A stretch of DNA of 64,000 nucleotides. It comes from CAWBCI01 sp963787195 (GTDB taxonomy: Bacteria > Bacteroidota > Bacteroidia > Bacteroidales > JAGOPY01). A program made the translations under genes and the position numbers. The notes under the pieces are model-generated. The model saw nothing but the letters and a program-made list of their open reading frames with translations. It was not told the DNA's origin and ran no database searches. Of the stretch, positions 56,042 to 64,000 are shown piece after piece; position 1 is the stretch's first letter, and every line of letters starts with the position of its first letter. The DNA lies in assembly GCA_963787195.1 (NCBI GenBank), contig CAWBCI010000061.1, positions 1 through 64,000 of the forward strand, read 5' to 3'.

Positions 56042-57454
56042 TCAACGGTGAACCATCACATAAACTCTATACTCCCACGGCTTCAGCCTGATGGTCATAT
56101 TCTTATCAAAAGTCTTCTCCTCTTCCGAAAACCATTCCTTATACTTTCCAGAATACTTATCTCCTTCCAGTTTTGGATTGATGACCTGATCAGTCAGGTT
56201 GGTAAGTACAAATATCTTCTCTCCTTCTTTTTCCCTCATAAAAATAAAAGCTGAACTGTCGGCCGAAGTATTGATCCTTTGAAGCTCTCCTCCCCAGTTT
56301 CCATTCCAGAGTGGCTGATAAATATGTTTCAGGGCCAATAGTTTACGATAAAATGGCGCCAGAGAATAATCTTTCCAGTCAATGGAATCTTTAGTGAAAA
56401 AGGCCAGGCGATGGTTATAAGCCGACTCCTGACCATTATAGATCAAAGGCATCCCGGGCAAAGTAGCCGTCAGAACTGCGAAAGTCAGCACCCCTGCACC
56501 AAATTTTTCGTATTCAGTTCCATTCCATGAATTTTCATCATGATTGGAAGTGAAAAGCATGCGGTAAGCATCCGAAGGATAAAGGGTATCCTGCCCCTCG
56601 TAGTAAGCTTCTATTGCATTGGCATCTTTCTTCCCAATGGCTATTTCATGCATGATATTATAAAGTGTCCAGGAATAATCCATATCGAAAGCCTTGATCA
56701 TCAGCTTTGGTTCATCTGCTTCTGCAAGCATAAATACAGCTTTGGTTTTTTCCAGTTCCCTGCGGGTGCTGTCCCAGAAATCTGTAGGAACCATAGCAGC
56801 TACATCACAGCGGAATCCATCAATGTCAGCCTTTTTCAGCCAGAACTTCATGGCAGAGGTCATAGTATCCCTAAGTTCCTTATTATCATAGTTCAGATCG
56901 GCCACGTCCGACCAGTCATAAGGAGAAATCATGTTTCCGGTTGAATCATGAGTGTACCAACCGGGGTGTTCGGTGACCCATTTATTGTCCCAGGAAGTAT
57001 GATTAGCCACCCAATCCAGGATGACATACATTTTTTCCTTATGCGCTTTTTTAACCAGATCAACCAGATCCTGCATGCTTCCGTATTCTGGGTTAACAGC
57101 CTCATAATCCTTCACCGAATAATAACTTCCCAGTTTACCTTTTCGGTTCTTCTCACCTATTGGATGTATGGGCATCAGCCAGAGTATGTCCACTCCCATT
57201 TTTTTCAATCTGGGAATATGTTCCTGAAATGCCTTGAAAGTGCCCTGCGGGGTGAATTGCCGGATGTTCACCTCGTAGATATTCGCATTCCGGCTCCAGT
57301 CGGGATGTACAACCTGGCTCTGAGGCCCCTTCCTGACTTCAACTTTCGGTTTTTCACCGGAACAGGAGAATAGTATGAAGAAGGAAGTAATAAGTAGGAA
57401 ATAAGAGAGGAATCTTACAGTTTTCTCAATTATACCGGATGTGCTTTTAATCAT
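56042..57454 (-). CDS. GH13 alpha-amylase family lipoprotein
   Basis: 470 residues. Lipobox FILFSCSGE. GH13 regions: ILDWVANHTS, DGFRCDVAAM (nucleophile Asp), MLAEADEP (acid Glu), FTSNHDENSW. Anchored to the envelope, it degrades maltodextrins in the periplasm or at the surface. Last of three GH13 genes on this strand. Confidence 0.92.
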   Translation of the reverse strand: MIKSTSGIIEKTVRFLSYFLLITSFFILFSCSGEKPKVEVRKGPQSQVVHPDWSRNANIYEVNIRQFTPQGTFKAFQEHIPRLKKMGVDILWLMPIHPIGEKNRKGKLGSYYSVKDYEAVNPEYGSMQDLVDLVKKAHKEKMYVILDWVANHTSWDNKWVTEHPGWYTHDSTGNMISPYDWSDVADLNYDNKELRDTMTSAMKFWLKKADIDGFRCDVAAMVPTDFWDSTRRELEKTKAVFMLAEADEPKLMIKAFDMDYSWTLYNIMHEIAIGKKDANAIEAYYEGQDTLYPSDAYRMLFTSNHDENSWNGTEYEKFGAGVLTFAVLTATLPGMPLIYNGQESAYNHRLAFFTKDSIDWKDYSLAPFYRKLLALKHIYQPLWNGNWGGELQRINTSADSSAFIFMREKEGEKIFVLTNLTDQVINPKLEGDKYSGKYKEWFSEEEKTFDKNMTIRLKPWEYRVYVMVHR

Positions 57455-57501
57455 GGTTTTATGTTTATTTATTTCTTGAAAGAAGGTGAAATTGTTGTTT
57501 C

Positions 57502-59880
57502 CTAAATATTTCCATTAAGAATTTCAAATGAATCCGGAGGAAGGTCTATTTCCAATTTATTCCCGCTTAATCCGGGCTCATTTCCGAAGTTTGCTTTCAA
57601 TCCTTTTATCTTCATATTGCCAGGAAGGGGGACTTCCAGGTGAATTTCTTTCGCTGACTTGTTGAATAATATAATACTAATCTCACCGAAATATTTCCGC
57701 ATAAAAACATACTGATCGTGAGTGACCAACAAAGTCATAAAATCACCGTAAATGAGGGATAAATTATCCTTCCGGAGCTGTATAAGTTTTTCTGCAGTAT
57801 TAAGGGTTTGAGTTTCTTTTTCGCTGAGATTTTCAAATCGCATCATACGGCGGGAATCGGGATCATTTCCACCCGGCATCCCTATCTCATCTCCATAATA
57901 AATAACAGGTATTCCCGGAATGGTCATATTGAAAGCCGTCAGCATGGAAAGCTTTTTATAGCCTACCGGATCACCCACACCGACTTTCCTTTGCCAACCG
58001 GCTGCTTTGGCGTCTTCATCAAAACGAAGATCCCCGCCGGCATAGGAAATAAACCTCGCCCTGTCCTGGTTACCGGTGATATATCCCATCAGGTTATGGG
58101 AGCCATAGTAATCAAAACTCTGATGAAGTGTATTATCCAGGTTTGAAAAAGGATCCTTGTCCCTTGCAAAAACCCCGACTGCTGCATCATATACGTTGAA
58201 ATCGAACTGCCCGTCGAGCATACCCGAACCGACATAACTTGAAATGAGTTGGGGGCCGCCGTATGTTTCTCCGATCTGGAAAACGTACCTGTTTTCGGGG
58301 ATATCCACATCCAGCTTTAGCTTACGTGTCAATGTTCGCCAGAAACTCTCAGGGATATGTTTGGTTGCATCGTGACGGAAGCCGTCCAGATCATATGTTT
58401 TAATCCACCAGACTGCTGAATCCGACAACATCTCTCTGACCTGGGGCAGGCCGGTATTCAGGGTCGGAAGGAAAACATCAAACCATGTTGTAAGACGGTA
58501 CTCATCCCATTTCTCTGTATTCAGGGTACCGTCAGGGAGGTAAAGATTTGTGGTCCAGTCGGGATGTTCCTTGTAAACCGGGTGCTGTTCGTGAACATGG
58601 TGCGCCACAAAGTCGAGAAGTACATTCAGGCCATCCTTATGAGAGGTGCTCACAAGTTGTTTCATTTCAGAACTGTTCCCGAAACGGGGATCAATCTGGG
58701 TAAATGATATTGGCCAGTAGCCATGATAAGCAGAGAATTTAGTCTTAGGATTTTTCCATAAGCCAAAAGCGCCTTTAGGGTTTAGCACCACTGGTGACAT
58801 CCATATGGTATTTACTCCAAGTTTTTGGAAATAGCCATCATTTATTTTATCTGTGATGCCGCTGATATCACCCCCATGGAAATCGGCCGCAGGTAAAACT
58901 TCAGGGCTGTTTAAAGGCTCATCATTGGAAGAATCCCCATCGAAAAATCGGTCTACAAATACATTGTACATGATAAAAGCATGCTCATCGCTTCTTTTCA
59001 GTTCGCCGGGATCATCCATCACCCTGCCATGGTCCAGGGGAATGAAAATATCGTTGGATATGCCTGAAGCGTTATAGGCAAAGACTCTGATATAAGAGCG
59101 GTCCATATCCTTAGCCTGTCCGGGGATAAAGATCTCCAGGCTATTTTTATCGGTTTTCTGGAAGATACCGGGAAGACGGAAATTCTGCCAGTAAACAAAA
59201 TATTCCAGGGGGGTATTCCGGCTGCCAATCCTGACAACATACTTATCGAAGCTTTCAGTAAATAAAAAAGGTGACTTTTTCTGTTCTTCCAGGCCGACTT
59301 TCAAGACGGAATTGTAGCCCCCGTTATTATTATCCACCGAATCCTTATTCGCCGGATCAAGGAACCATTTATCATCAGCTGCGATCTGGTACTGATACCT
59401 GCCCGGATCAAGGTATAAAACACCCTGCCATTTACCGTCCTTCAGCTTAAGTTGATTACGGGCAGGTGTCCAGCCATTGAATTCGGCTGCTATTTCTACT
59501 TTACTATAATTTTTCCCTTTTGGATCAAAGCTGAAATTGAATTCCTTCTTTTTAGCCTTCTCAACCAGGATGGAATAGATATCTCCTTTGATCCAAACCA
59601 TCATCTCCATCAAAGGACCGGCTTCCCTGGGTTCCCTGAAATAAAAAACCGATTTATCGGCGGCTAACTTGATTTTAGTGCCCGCTATATAAACCGAATC
59701 GATCAGCTCCGGATGAGGGAAATAATCGCCCAGGTATATGGCTGTTGAGCCCAGCTCCAGTTTGACCGGGCTGGCCAGGCCTACTATCTTTTTTCCATCG
59801 GGAAATTTCATTTGGGGCTTTTCACGCCCGCAGGCCCATGATAAAGCTATCAACAAGATGATGATCCAGAATTTCTTCAT
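57502..59880 (-). CDS. GH13 lipoprotein with glycogen-binding-like N-terminal domains
   Basis: 792 residues. Lipobox LSWACGREK. A CBM48/E-set module at about 110-210 (VEIAAEFNGWTPARNQLKL, GRYQYQIAADDKWFLDP) precedes the barrel: LDFVAHHVHE, DGFRHDATKHIP (nucleophile Asp), FQIGETYGG (acid Glu), with GNQDRARF in place of the usual NHD motif. Probably a neopullulanase- or amylase-like hydrolase. Gap of 47 bases to the next gene. Confidence 0.9.
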   Translation of the reverse strand: MKKFWIIILLIALSWACGREKPQMKFPDGKKIVGLASPVKLELGSTAIYLGDYFPHPELIDSVYIAGTKIKLAADKSVFYFREPREAGPLMEMMVWIKGDIYSILVEKAKKKEFNFSFDPKGKNYSKVEIAAEFNGWTPARNQLKLKDGKWQGVLYLDPGRYQYQIAADDKWFLDPANKDSVDNNNGGYNSVLKVGLEEQKKSPFLFTESFDKYVVRIGSRNTPLEYFVYWQNFRLPGIFQKTDKNSLEIFIPGQAKDMDRSYIRVFAYNASGISNDIFIPLDHGRVMDDPGELKRSDEHAFIMYNVFVDRFFDGDSSNDEPLNSPEVLPAADFHGGDISGITDKINDGYFQKLGVNTIWMSPVVLNPKGAFGLWKNPKTKFSAYHGYWPISFTQIDPRFGNSSEMKQLVSTSHKDGLNVLLDFVAHHVHEQHPVYKEHPDWTTNLYLPDGTLNTEKWDEYRLTTWFDVFLPTLNTGLPQVREMLSDSAVWWIKTYDLDGFRHDATKHIPESFWRTLTRKLKLDVDIPENRYVFQIGETYGGPQLISSYVGSGMLDGQFDFNVYDAAVGVFARDKDPFSNLDNTLHQSFDYYGSHNLMGYITGNQDRARFISYAGGDLRFDEDAKAAGWQRKVGVGDPVGYKKLSMLTAFNMTIPGIPVIYYGDEIGMPGGNDPDSRRMMRFENLSEKETQTLNTAEKLIQLRKDNLSLIYGDFMTLLVTHDQYVFMRKYFGEISIILFNKSAKEIHLEVPLPGNMKIKGLKANFGNEPGLSGNKLEIDLPPDSFEILNGNI

Positions 59881-60251
59881 ATTCTTAATAAATTAAAATG
59901 ATCGGCTAAACTCAAACAGCGTCCATACATCCTTAACAAATATCGGAAAGATTTCTCACATAATTGATGGCCAATCATCAACAGCTACCCGCATGCTGTG
60001 ATTATGATTTTATTGAGCAAATAGGGCAAAATATGAAATTACATGACTTAACTCATGTAATTAATGAAAATTGCATGACTTTGGGCTAGTCTTTTAATAT
60101 TAATAATCGAAAGAGTTCTGAGTTTGCTTATAAATTGCCTCCAATACTTCGTGTAATCCTCAGTGTTTTGGTGCTTTTGTGGCTAAAAATAAGTACCGGC
60201 TTTTTCCTTTCGAAAGAAAAAAATCATCCCGGCGGGAAATAAAAAAACAGA
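59881..60251. other. Intergenic region with a palindrome, no gene
   Basis: 371 bases. AATTACATGA-CTTAAC-TCATGTAATT (60037-60062) is a 26-base palindrome and could be an operator for the gene starting at 59880. A string of CTTCGTGT/CTCAGTG/TTTTGTGG words near 60150-60185 resembles one arm of the repeat cassettes seen elsewhere in the window. No ORF was credible. Confidence 0.5.
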
Positions 60252-62108
60252 CTATTCCATCACATCAATAATCATCACCGATTTAGGTGGTAGTAATAGC
60301 GAATCAACCAGGTTGATCTCCTCACCGCTTATTATATTCCGCCCTCTTGATCGCCCCAGAAGGCATTCTGTAAATTTATCCATTTTGAGCTGTTTTTCTT
60401 CTGTTGGATTATTATTGAAAACGACCATGATAGTCTTATCAGAATTATACCTGAAATAGGCATAGACCCCATCAAGCGGGGCAAACTGTTTCAGGGCCCC
60501 GGTTTGAAGGACCGGATTCTTATCCCTGTAATGGAGCAAGGTCGTCAAAAAATTATAGCCCTGCTCCTGCTCAGCAGTCCTCCCGACTCCATCAACAAGA
60601 TCCAGGCTGTCGCCAGGCCATCCACAGGGAAAATCCTGGCGGATATAACCATCGCCCTTCTCTTTAATACCAGTCATCAGAAACTCGGTCCCGTAATATA
60701 TTAAAGGAATTCCCCTTGAAGTTAGCACAAAAGTCATCCCCATCTTCCACTTATTCAGATCTTCTCCCACCGAAGAAAAATAACGCGTGAGGTCGTGATT
60801 ATCCGCAAAAACCATGGTATTCATGGGATTGCTGTAAAGAAAATCCTCTGAAAGTACGTAATAAGGTTTGGCAATGCCATGGGTCCAGTCATCCTTTTCA
60901 TTGAAAGCATCCCTGATGGCAAAATAGAAGGGGAAATCGGTGACCGTGGGAAGATGGGAGTCAAATCCGTCGCGATTGTCAGCTTGCCCTGCAAAATAAG
61001 CGGTTTGTGGCTCGGTCTGTTGCCAGGCTTCCCCCACTATGTTAAAATTCGGGTATTCTTCCATAACATATTCATCCCAGGAAGCCATAAAGTCTTTATA
61101 TGCATATGGATAAGTATCCATCCGGATGCCATCAAGGCCGGCAAATTCTATCCACCAGATACTATTCTGGATGAGATATTTTCCCATATAAACATTGTGC
61201 TGGTTAAGGTCGGGCATAGTCCGGTCGAACCAGCCTGTAAGCATCAGATCGCGGTCGTAGTCGCTTCCATGCGGGTCCATAATGGATTCGGAACGGTAGT
61301 TAGAGCGGGTGAAATCCGGGAACTGGTGTATCCAGTCGCTGAAGGGCAGGTCATTCATCCACCAGTTCCGACTCCCGCAATGGTTAAACACCATATCCAT
61401 GATCACCTTGAGACCTTTTGAATGGGCCTTTCCGACCATCTCCCCGTACAATTCATTGGACCCGTAGCGCGGGTCAATACGATAATAATCCGTAATGGAA
61501 TAGCCATGATAGGAATATTTTGGCATATTATTTTCCAGGAGGGGCGTGGACCAAATGGCGGTCATTCCCAAATCCTTAATATAATCAAGATGGTCAATGA
61601 TACCCTGTATATCCCCGCCATGGCGGCCGCCCGGGTTCTTACGATCTACACCTTCCAGCATGCCCGGTACCGAATCATTGCCGGGATTCCCGTTGGCAAA
61701 GCGGTCGGGCATCAGCAAATAGATCACATCTGAATTATCAAATCCCTTCCTGCTTTTCGATCCTTCAGATCTTTCATACAAATGATACTCATAAGAATAG
61801 ACGATTTCCCTGTTTTTCTCGAAAATTACAGGGAAAGTCCCGGACTTAGTTTCCGGACTTATTAAAAGATCTATAAACAGGTAATCCGGGCTTTCCGCTT
61901 TATGAACAGCCTGGACTTTTATGCCCGGATAATGAATGATAACATTGGTTTCTCCCACATTTTCAGCATAAACAAGAAGTTGAAGATTATGATGTACAAA
62001 ACCGGTCCACCATGAAGGGGGCTCCACCCGGATATTATCTGACTGGCTGAATGAAAAAAAAGGTAAATAAAGGATTATCAGGAGGAAAAAGTATCTCATT
62101 CTGATCAT
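60252..62108 (-). CDS. GH13 neopullulanase / cyclomaltodextrinase (SusA-like)
   Basis: 618 residues. Signal peptide (YFFLLIILYLPFFSFSQ), cyclomaltodextrinase-type N-terminal domain (RVEPPSWWTGFVHHNLQLLV) at about 25-120, then GH13: MDMVFNHCGS, DGIRMDTYPY, NIVGEAW, FADNHDLTRYF, and C-terminal beta domain. Exported, likely periplasmic, it cleaves maltodextrins to maltose-size products, as SusA does. Confidence 0.93.
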   Translation of the reverse strand: MIRMRYFFLLIILYLPFFSFSQSDNIRVEPPSWWTGFVHHNLQLLVYAENVGETNVIIHYPGIKVQAVHKAESPDYLFIDLLISPETKSGTFPVIFEKNREIVYSYEYHLYERSEGSKSRKGFDNSDVIYLLMPDRFANGNPGNDSVPGMLEGVDRKNPGGRHGGDIQGIIDHLDYIKDLGMTAIWSTPLLENNMPKYSYHGYSITDYYRIDPRYGSNELYGEMVGKAHSKGLKVIMDMVFNHCGSRNWWMNDLPFSDWIHQFPDFTRSNYRSESIMDPHGSDYDRDLMLTGWFDRTMPDLNQHNVYMGKYLIQNSIWWIEFAGLDGIRMDTYPYAYKDFMASWDEYVMEEYPNFNIVGEAWQQTEPQTAYFAGQADNRDGFDSHLPTVTDFPFYFAIRDAFNEKDDWTHGIAKPYYVLSEDFLYSNPMNTMVFADNHDLTRYFSSVGEDLNKWKMGMTFVLTSRGIPLIYYGTEFLMTGIKEKGDGYIRQDFPCGWPGDSLDLVDGVGRTAEQEQGYNFLTTLLHYRDKNPVLQTGALKQFAPLDGVYAYFRYNSDKTIMVVFNNNPTEEKQLKMDKFTECLLGRSRGRNIISGEEINLVDSLLLPPKSVMIIDVME

Positions 62109-62162
62109 AATATTCCGGATAATTAGATAATGTGATGACTACTACAAAGATAGGGAATTCAA

Positions 62163-62228
62163 CGATGCATTGAACATTGAACATCGATGCATTGAACATT
62201 GAACATCGATGCATTGAACATTGAACAA
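62163..62228. repeat. Three tandem 22-base repeats
   Basis: Unit CGATGCATTGAACATTGAAC plus AT, three times without a break; each contains the heptamer ATTGAAC twice. In the 628-base divergent gap between the SusA-like gene and treS. Confidence 0.85.
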
Positions 62229-62266
62229 TTATGAATAGCAAAAAGCACTATCAAAGCAAAACCCTT

Positions 62267-62294
62267 GTACCGACAGGTCGCGACCTGTCGGTAC
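62267..62294. repeat. 28-base perfect palindrome
   Basis: GTACCGACAGGTCG followed by its exact reverse complement. A partial copy GGACCTGTCG follows at 62295-62304. It shares the ACCGAC word with the palindrome at 16609-16632. No T-run, so not a typical terminator. Confidence 0.75.
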
Positions 62295-62530
62295 GGACCT
62301 GTCGTAATAATAAAAACAACAGGATCCTCCAATCATAAGCAACTAATCCTGAACCATCCATCATAATTATCAACAAATGCGTATTAATAACTATTTGGAC
62401 TGACCGCAATAAATCATAAAATAATAGCGTAACATTACGAGAGAATACAAGATGGCCACTTGTTTTTAAGGTCTGGTAGCTGTTAGAGTCAGATTCGTAA
62501 TAGCAGAGAAACTTCCAGGCTTCAATCTTG

Positions 62531-62559
62531 GGAAGCCCTTCCGATTTGGAAGGGCTTCC
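62531..62559. other. Perfect 12-base stem hairpin
   Basis: GGAAGCCCTTCC and GGAAGGGCTTCC around a five-base loop, followed by TCATTTTAT. Might be a terminator remnant or a regulatory stem in the leader of the treS-like gene. Confidence 0.5.
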
Positions 62560-62736
62560 TCATTTTATCCACTTAAATAAACCAAAGAATTAATCTTTAG
62601 ATAAAGTAATCAATGGAGGCCGGTACTAATTTAAATTATTATTTTTGTAGAATTAGATTATGTGACCGTCGAATTGGTAGGTAATAACTAAGCCAGGTCA
62701 TTAGCTTACCGGATATAATCATAAAAAAGTTTTATT

Positions 62737-64000
62737 ATGCAGTATACTGATGAGTCATCTGCTTTTATTAGTATTTGGAAAGAATTATACCCTTCCCAAA
62801 CCGGGAAACTCCTTGCTGATTTCACCGGGGAACTCAGGAAAATAAAAACTGCACTGCTATCCGGGGCCCCGGAAGCAGGATGGTACAAAGATGCCATTGT
62901 TTATTCCCTTTATGTTGATTTATTCAATAATGATTTTCAAGGACTTGAAGATAAACTGGATTATCTTGCCGGGCTGGGTGTAAATTGCCTCTGGCTTTTG
63001 CCTATCCTGGATTCCCCTATGCGTGATGCCGGCTTTGACATCAGTAATTACCGTCGTATACGACCTGACTTGCTGGACCTTCCCGGGGATTTCGATGCCG
63101 TAGAACAGGATAAAATCTTCCGGAATTTCATGGAAAAAGCCCACCGGAAAGGTATAAGGGTCATTTTCGATATTGCACTGAATCATACCTCCGATCAGCA
63201 TCCATGGTTCATCGAATCACGCAAATCCGGTGAAAATCCATATCGTGATTATTATATCTGGAATAAGGATGATAAAAAATATCAACAAGCCCGAATCATT
63301 TTTAAAGGAATAGAAAAAAGTAACTGGAAGAAAGAAGGAGAAGAATACTTTTTTCACCGTTTCTTTGATTTCCAGCCTGATCTGAATTACCGAAACCCGG
63401 AAGTCTTACTTGAAATGTCGCGGAATATGCTGTTCTGGCTCGAAAGAGGTGCCGACGGCTTTCGTGCCGATGCAATTCCGTATATATGGAAAGAAGATGG
63501 AACCGATTGTGAAAACCTTCCCCCGACCCATGCTATCGTCCGCTTTTTCCGGGCAGTTCTTGACTATGTGAGACCGAACACCTTGTTGCTCGCGGAAGCA
63601 TGTCAGAAACCTAAAGAGGTTGTGAAATATTTCGGCAAAGGGGATGAATGCCATGCGGGATATCATTTTCCACTTATGCCCCAGATGTTCAAGGCTGTAA
63701 AGATGGAAAGCCGGGAACCAATTCAGCATATCCTTAGTCCTGCAGTAACTCCTGAGATACCGGAAGCATGCCAGTGGTTTACTTTCCTGCGCCTCCATGA
63801 TGAACTTAGCCTCGAACTTGTTTACGTTACCGAAAATGACCGGAAATATATTCATGATAACTATTGCCTGAATCCGGAATGGGATTTCCGCCAGGGACAG
63901 GGCATATCAGCCCGTCTTTCGGAACTTATGGAGCGCAACCCAGCAAAGATCGGTCTTATTTATTCGATTATGCTGACATTGCCGGGAACACCTGTTATTT
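62737..64000 (+). CDS. treS: Trehalose synthase-like GH13 enzyme (maltose alpha-glucosyltransferase), cut by the window edge
   Basis: An open frame of 421 codons to the window end. After about 55 residues it reads WYKDAIVYSLYVD, LWLLPILDSP, FDIALNHTSD, DLNYRNPEVLLEM, DGFRADAIPYIW (nucleophile Asp), LLAEACQKPKEVVKYFGKGD (acid Glu), HAGYHFPLMPQMFKA and LRLHDELSLE, which follow TreS closely. The N-terminal 55 residues differ from the usual TreS start. Converts maltose to trehalose in the cytoplasm, a logical end of the glucan locus. A TATTTTTG box at 62640-62647 may be its -7 element. Confidence 0.85.
   Translation, partial: MQYTDESSAFISIWKELYPSQTGKLLADFTGELRKIKTALLSGAPEAGWYKDAIVYSLYVDLFNNDFQGLEDKLDYLAGLGVNCLWLLPILDSPMRDAGFDISNYRRIRPDLLDLPGDFDAVEQDKIFRNFMEKAHRKGIRVIFDIALNHTSDQHPWFIESRKSGENPYRDYYIWNKDDKKYQQARIIFKGIEKSNWKKEGEEYFFHRFFDFQPDLNYRNPEVLLEMSRNMLFWLERGADGFRADAIPYIWKEDGTDCENLPPTHAIVRFFRAVLDYVRPNTLLLAEACQKPKEVVKYFGKGDECHAGYHFPLMPQMFKAVKMESREPIQHILSPAVTPEIPEACQWFTFLRLHDELSLELVYVTENDRKYIHDNYCLNPEWDFRQGQGISARLSELMERNPAKIGLIYSIMLTLPGTPVI

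Noticed and set aside
62163..62228. CRISPR or replication-origin iterons
   Set aside because: Three head-to-tail 22-base units with no spacers and no Rep or Cas gene nearby; treated as a tandem repeat.

Overview
The window looks like chromosomal DNA from an uncultured or little-studied anaerobic member of the Bacteroidota, probably Bacteroidales-like. This is inferred from a SusC/SusD pair, at least seven proteins ending in type IX secretion (T9SS) sorting domains, PKD/Ig-like adhesin modules, TAnnTTTG-type promoter boxes and GxxExxY cassettes. No rRNA, tRNA, CRISPR array, integrase or transposase was recognised.

Layout. (1) 1-1.1 kb: AT-rich minus-strand end of an operon with a DUF4007 protein overlapping the start of a P-loop ATPase that is cut by the window edge. 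(2) 1.6-14.4 kb: a purine/hydantoin catabolic cluster like the ssnA-hyuA-ygeW-ygeY-xdh region of E. coli. A frameshifted cysteine-rich gene, ssnA and a hydantoinase lie on the plus strand; mocA, xdhC, xdhA, xdhB, ygeY and ygeW lie on the minus strand, convergent to them. GxxExxY cassettes and short inverted-repeat elements sit in and around it. (3) 15-18 kb: beta-CASP metallo-hydrolase and a serine beta-lactamase-like hydrolase. (4) 18.8-22.3 kb: ECF sigma factor, translationally coupled membrane protein with a barrel-like C-terminus, and a TIGR03790 T9SS protein. (5) 22.4-29.8 kb: DMT transporter, Omp28/PKD T9SS protein, HDAC-like hydrolase, multiheme cytochrome with a T9SS tail, beta-propeller lipoprotein. 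(6) 29.8-36.3 kb: an uptake [NiFe] hydrogenase operon (small unknown protein, small subunit, large subunit, cytochrome b) behind a strong sigma-54 promoter match, with a sigma-54 activator, HypC, HypA and a maturation protease. (7) 36.5-45.2 kb: FISUMP protein, acyltransferase-like membrane protein and large T9SS surface proteins. (8) 45.2-64 kb: an alpha-glucan utilisation locus with SusC/SusD, two SusE/F-position proteins, a carbohydrate-binding-like T9SS protein, four GH13 enzymes and the start of a trehalose-synthase-like enzyme.

Working together. The purine cluster would hydroxylate and open purine or hydantoin rings, hydrolyse carbamoylated products and recover carbamoyl groups. The hydrogenase would feed electrons from H2 into the quinone pool, and the exported multiheme cytochrome could be an extracellular electron partner (inference). 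The glucan locus would degrade starch or glycogen outside the cell, import maltodextrin and process maltose.

A recurring oddity is that seven reading frames are broken by what looks like one extra base each, always in the same direction. This points to sequencing or assembly insertions, or less likely to clustered decay, and it affects starts and lengths of several genes.
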